Assembly (NCBI GenBank): GCA_033557835.1
Contig: JAWQRO010000501.1
Span: forward strand, 1 to 37,625
Reading direction: 5' to 3'
DNA from: Helochares maculicollis
Lineage: Eukaryota > Arthropoda > Insecta > Coleoptera > Hydrophilidae
Length of the DNA stretch: 37,625 bases
Part shown: positions 34,075-37,625 of the stretch, one piece after another
Numbering within the stretch: the stretch's first letter is position 1
How the letters are laid out: every line of letters begins with the position of its first letter
Position numbers and translations under genes: made by a program
The notes under the pieces: model-generated
What the model was told of the DNA's origin: nothing
The model's database searches: none
The model's input: only the letters and a program-made list of their open reading frames with translations

Positions 34075-34125
34075 TTAATTAGCTTTTATGCCTGGTATTA
34101 CCATGGGCGCATAAAAGCTAATTAA
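34075..34125. repeat. 51-bp near-perfect hairpin
   Basis: The 17-base arm TTAATTAGCTTTTATGC (34075-34091) has an exact reverse complement at 34109-34125. Inside the loop a second inverted repeat TGGTA-T-TACCA (34093-34103) is nested, so nearly all of the 51 bases can pair. The loop is short and no protein gene is adjacent. It may be a hairpin, a small palindromic element or a paired homeodomain site. Confidence 0.85.
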
Positions 34126-36114
34126 TTTCTTAATCAATACGAGCAGTACAAAATGAAAGACCTCCATATCGTAGACGACCATCTGGTTGACTATTACAAA
34201 GTGCAGGATAAATGTTTATATAACATAATATGGGCGGAGCAGATATTATATTGTTGGTGCGTTTTTTAACTTGGCTTAGATAAGCTGAAGAATAATTAAC
34301 ATGTATATAGAGAAGGATTATAATGGCAATGCCTTTTGCCACACAAGATTATTTAATTTATATTAATTGGTATAATTTATGCTATCATAGGAAGCATCCA
34401 TCTTGGTAAGTGCTTGACATGCAACCCATAAGCTGGATTTACAGTACTTTTTGTTATTTTCATTGTGAAGTCGTTTTGATACAGTCTGTCGTAATACAGG
34501 CGGAGAAATATTTTTAGAATTGTATCAAATTCCACTTGAGAAATCAGTCAGAAATGAAATAGCAAAACTGCTTGACTTACATAGTAATAATCCTTCAAAT
34601 ATCCACAGAAGTCACTGTCTAAAATATAGACCAGTCCAGTGTTTTTCGTAAAGCAGCAAGTACTACATCAAATAGATTTAATAACAGCCCTAGGGATAAT
34701 AATTCTAGTACATGGAAAAGTGAAATGCCAGTAGTTTCTAACATACGATTGTGTTTGTTTTCCGCAGGTTGTGCAAGTCAAAGCAAAGAAATATGAATGT
34801 TTGCACGCAAAACAACGCGCAAGGAGAGATTTAACAAGCGGCCGCTTTATACCTGTGCTCTTTGTACGTATGTATGCTATATACGCCAAGTACAAGCAAC
34901 ATTAAAATGCAATTAAGCTCACTTGATATGTAAATTGTGGCGGGTTAATTAGGCCACATTAAAATATTTATATACTGATCTCAATTAAAATTCAAAATGC
35001 AAATGGTGAAATATTATCGCGGGACATGTTAAATTGTGATAAATTCATGAAATCCTAATTTATTCGATGGGTAGCACGTCGGACAACAGATCTCCCAGCC
35101 GATAGCCTGTAACATATAAATTAAACTGGAAAACTTCTTCCTGGAGCTGAGGCCGCAACCAGCAATTTGTGTTGGGGGCATGTTTCTAAAATTGCGCCCT
35201 GATGGAAATAGAAATGCACTCTTTCCTTAGTTTACAAATGGGTTGATAACTGCGAATTAAAAACAGCTCATACAGGTATAATGAATTTAAATATCTTTTA
35301 TGATACCATATTATTGATCGATCTAAATGGCAAGCCAGCTAAGCTCGATTGTATTGAAGAGATTATCGAAATAAGCAATGCATTGATTTAAGCAGCTTCC
35401 TCATATCTTACAAACAACAATTTTGGAATTTCAATAATACTACCACCTCGCAAATGAATACTAAAGTAGCATTGAACTTATTTTGAAAATAGTATCTAAG
35501 AACTAAATTTTAAAAGTTTGTGTTATTTTATTGGTACGTTTAGTAGTCTGCAGCCTGAGGCTTAAAAAACCTATCATAACATTTAGAGGAATTTAATTCA
35601 TGCTCTTTATGAATGCTCATTTGTTAACTGTGTTTATAAATATTTCTTCTGATTTGGCAAAAGAAACTTATTTTTCTCTCTAAATATATAATTTTATCAT
35701 ACAAACAAATTCAATTTTCAACTGAATTTAACGCAAACACAATTTTAAATGATCAGTCACTATAAAACCAAACAAGTTGTGACCAGCCAAAACTCAACAT
35801 AAATAATTTTTACACCATTAGGCATGAAATTCTCTTATTGTGATAACGCTATCACGTAAAACTAATTATCTCGTCTGTTGTAGTAAAATAAATGGTGAGA
35901 TGACACCGAAAAAGCTGAATTCAATGAATATTTTGAAACAGTTATTACAGCAGTGTCATAAATAATGTTTGCAAAATATACATTTATTTGTGACTGTTAT
36001 TTCACATCAACCTCAAAAATTAAACAAATTAAATATATCAACAATCAAAAATCTTCTACAGGTCAAAAAGTATTGACTACTACAGATGCAAGGCAGAATT
36101 TGTAAGATACGATG

Positions 36115-36116
<2 letters not shown>
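34126..36116. other. Non-coding DNA, possible regulatory cluster near 34890-35130
   Basis: At 34890-35130 several homeodomain-type cores occur within a balanced, non-repetitive stretch (for example GGTTAATTAGGCC near 34944-34956, TCCTAATTTATTC near 35054). A frame of 45 codons after a TTTTCCGCAG acceptor (34768-34905) is too short to trust. No gene recognised. Confidence 0.3.

Positions 36117-36162
<46 letters not shown>
36117..36162. repeat. TA dinucleotide microsatellite (about 23 units)
   Basis: An uninterrupted TA repeat of about 46 bp. Shorter AT runs are at about 13200-13217 and 19530-19543. The open frame across it on the minus strand is an artefact of the repeat. Confidence 0.9.
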
Positions 36163-36165
<3 letters not shown>

Positions 36166-37478
36166 ACCAATATATTGCGATTATGTAAACACTCGACCTC
36201 CAGATTATGACGAATACTCACATTTTGAGGGCTCCTGACTCCGTTTTGGCCATTTATGACACGATGTATGCGTTTATGTTTAGGGGCACCTTTCATTTAA
36301 ATAATTATCGCTATATGTAATTGCAACATATATTATAATAATCTATATTTTATCGCCAAATAAATTTGAAATATTGATTTGTGTTTGACTCAGTATAAAA
36401 AAATGTATGGATATCAGACTATGCTCAGATTCTACGTTTATTGTTGTTATTTCTAGATATGAAGCCCGAAATACCGAAATTAAGTTTGTTTTAAAATAGA
36501 ATATTTTTTTTACTGATCAATCTAAAGACACATTTAAATAAAACACATTTAATGGAATTTCCTCTAAATTAGCAATGTCTTTAATATCTATTATAGCATT
36601 ATATTAGAAGACGTGGTTTGTGGGGCTTTTTCAAAAACAAGTTGATGTTTAATTTTTTTAGTTTTTTAGGATTTACTATCATTATTAATCTTCAAGATAT
36701 TTTACGAAATTGAGGTTTATTTTATGAACTTTGTAATATTGGAGTACAAATTTTACTTTAAAAAGCTCTTAAGAGTTTTAAGGGTAAGTATTGTGAGTTC
36801 AAGAAACAATTGCTAGGACTTAGTAATGAGTTGACTGCGAGATTTTTCAATTTTGATGTGATTTTTTAACAAGAATTTTCTATGATCGTTTGTCTGTAAA
36901 TTGAATTATGGTTAAGTTATTAACAATTTCAGAGCATCTAGAAAAAATATTATAGATTGAAAATAAGAAAAATCAAAACGTGAAGAAAAATTAACAATGC
37001 TGTTAAAATTCGTTTTCTTGATTTATATTAACCTAAAAATTGTAAGAAAGCGTTACACACATATTATGTGTGTGGTGAAAACAACTATAAATTAATTGAT
37101 ATTTAATTTTTTTCCGAATTCTGAGTTTGAACGTTAAGTTACTCCGATAGATTACAAAATTAATTCTAGACTTTAGAATCCTGCAATTTTAAAATATAGA
37201 TAATGTAATTCTTAATAAATTAAATTTGTAATGATGAATGTTATAATTTTGAGTGATTTATTTAACAATCTTAACATGGTAATATTGTATTTCTATACTG
37301 AATGTTTCCTCTTGAATATTTAAATTTTGATCCTATAGATGTGGATTTTTAAACATTGTGAAAATTTCATCTTTAATTCTTGACTTTCTTGTTATTTGAA
37401 ACTTTCGATGATGACTCATAAATTTCATTCCTACGAGCTTGTAGTCTTGATTTTATAATCTTGGATTCTACAGTTTTA
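36163..37478. other. Non-coding AT-rich DNA, no gene seen
   Basis: Strongly AT-rich with many runs of T and A. No open frame worth calling and no transposon signature seen. Confidence 0.5.
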
Positions 37479-37508
37479 ATCTAAAATAGATCTTGATCTA
37501 TTTTAGAT
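37479..37508. repeat. Perfect 30-bp palindrome at the closure point
   Basis: ATCTAAAATAGATC (37479-37492), a TT loop, and GATCTATTTTAGAT (37495-37508) form 14-bp perfect arms. The terminal direct repeat begins at 37499, inside the second arm, so this palindrome straddles the junction of the putative circle. Confidence 0.9.
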
Positions 37509-37625
37509 CTCGTTTTTTAGCTCTATAATATTGATTTGAAAGCAGCAAATAATTTGACTTTTATAATAAATTTGATAATTGTAAAATTTTCAACTCTCAA
37601 CACAAGGATGGACATTCTCAAACAG
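37499..37625. repeat. Right copy of 127-bp exact terminal direct repeat
   Basis: Exact duplicate of bases 1-127. The copy starts inside the second arm of a perfect palindrome (37479-37508), so the closure point of the putative circle lies in a foldback. This may mark either a real recombination junction or a place where an assembler could jump. Confidence 0.95.

Noticed and set aside
34768..34905. 45-codon frame after a TTTTCCGCAG acceptor (starts VVQVKAKKYE)
   Set aside because: Too short, no partner exon and no family similarity; a good acceptor alone occurs often by chance.
36063..36296. 77-codon minus-strand frame including an Ile/Tyr run
   Set aside because: The repeated residues come from the TA microsatellite.
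1..37625. Terminal 127-bp repeats as LTRs of a retrotransposon or virus
   Set aside because: No TG...CA termini, primer-binding site, polypurine tract, gag/pol or target duplication; the exact length and perfect identity fit a k-mer closure better.

Overview
The window looks like AT-rich nuclear DNA from an arthropod, most likely an insect. The reasons are one intron-containing Sp/buttonhead-type zinc-finger gene with GT-AG introns, AATAAA poly(A) signals, several decayed mariner (DD34D) transposons and a decayed Jockey-like non-LTR retrotransposon. I see no prokaryotic operon, tRNA, rRNA, CRISPR array or viral gene.

Layout. 1-2690 holds no recognisable gene. 2690-5475 holds two diverged, same-orientation copies (A and B) of an unclassified repeat, separated by a broken mariner on the minus strand (3504 to about 4645). 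5476-7800 is non-coding. 7830-8480 is a second broken mariner on the plus strand, followed at once by a Jockey-like reverse transcriptase remnant (about 8490-9870). 9871-21480 is long non-coding DNA with small palindromes, a GGTA-rich tract and a degenerate 50-63 bp tandem repeat (16629-16813). 21500-22315 is a third broken mariner. 22538-25769 is the one convincing gene: a compact three-exon Sp5/buttonhead-like transcription factor of 280 residues on the plus strand, with a Btd box in exon 2 and three C2H2 fingers in exon 3. 25893-26136 is an unidentified open frame just downstream. 26137-31480 is non-coding apart from GC-richer islands and a TATA-type candidate promoter near 28112. 31490-32455 is a third copy (C) of the A/B repeat. 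32456-37498 is non-coding with a 17-bp-arm hairpin and a TA microsatellite.

The last 127 bases (37499-37625) are identical to the first 127, so the record is a contig that closes on itself with a 127-base overlap (unit length 37498). This could be an extrachromosomal circular DNA carrying a whole developmental gene, or an assembly graph cycle. A 30-bp perfect palindrome sits exactly at the closure point.

The surroundings of the gene (two GTGGGCGG boxes, several palindromic or homeodomain-like clusters, a GGTA tract) could be its regulatory landscape, but that part is inference. I did not find a clear, previously undescribed multi-gene system. The strongest items for follow-up are the circular closure, the periodic repeat family and the short Sp factor.
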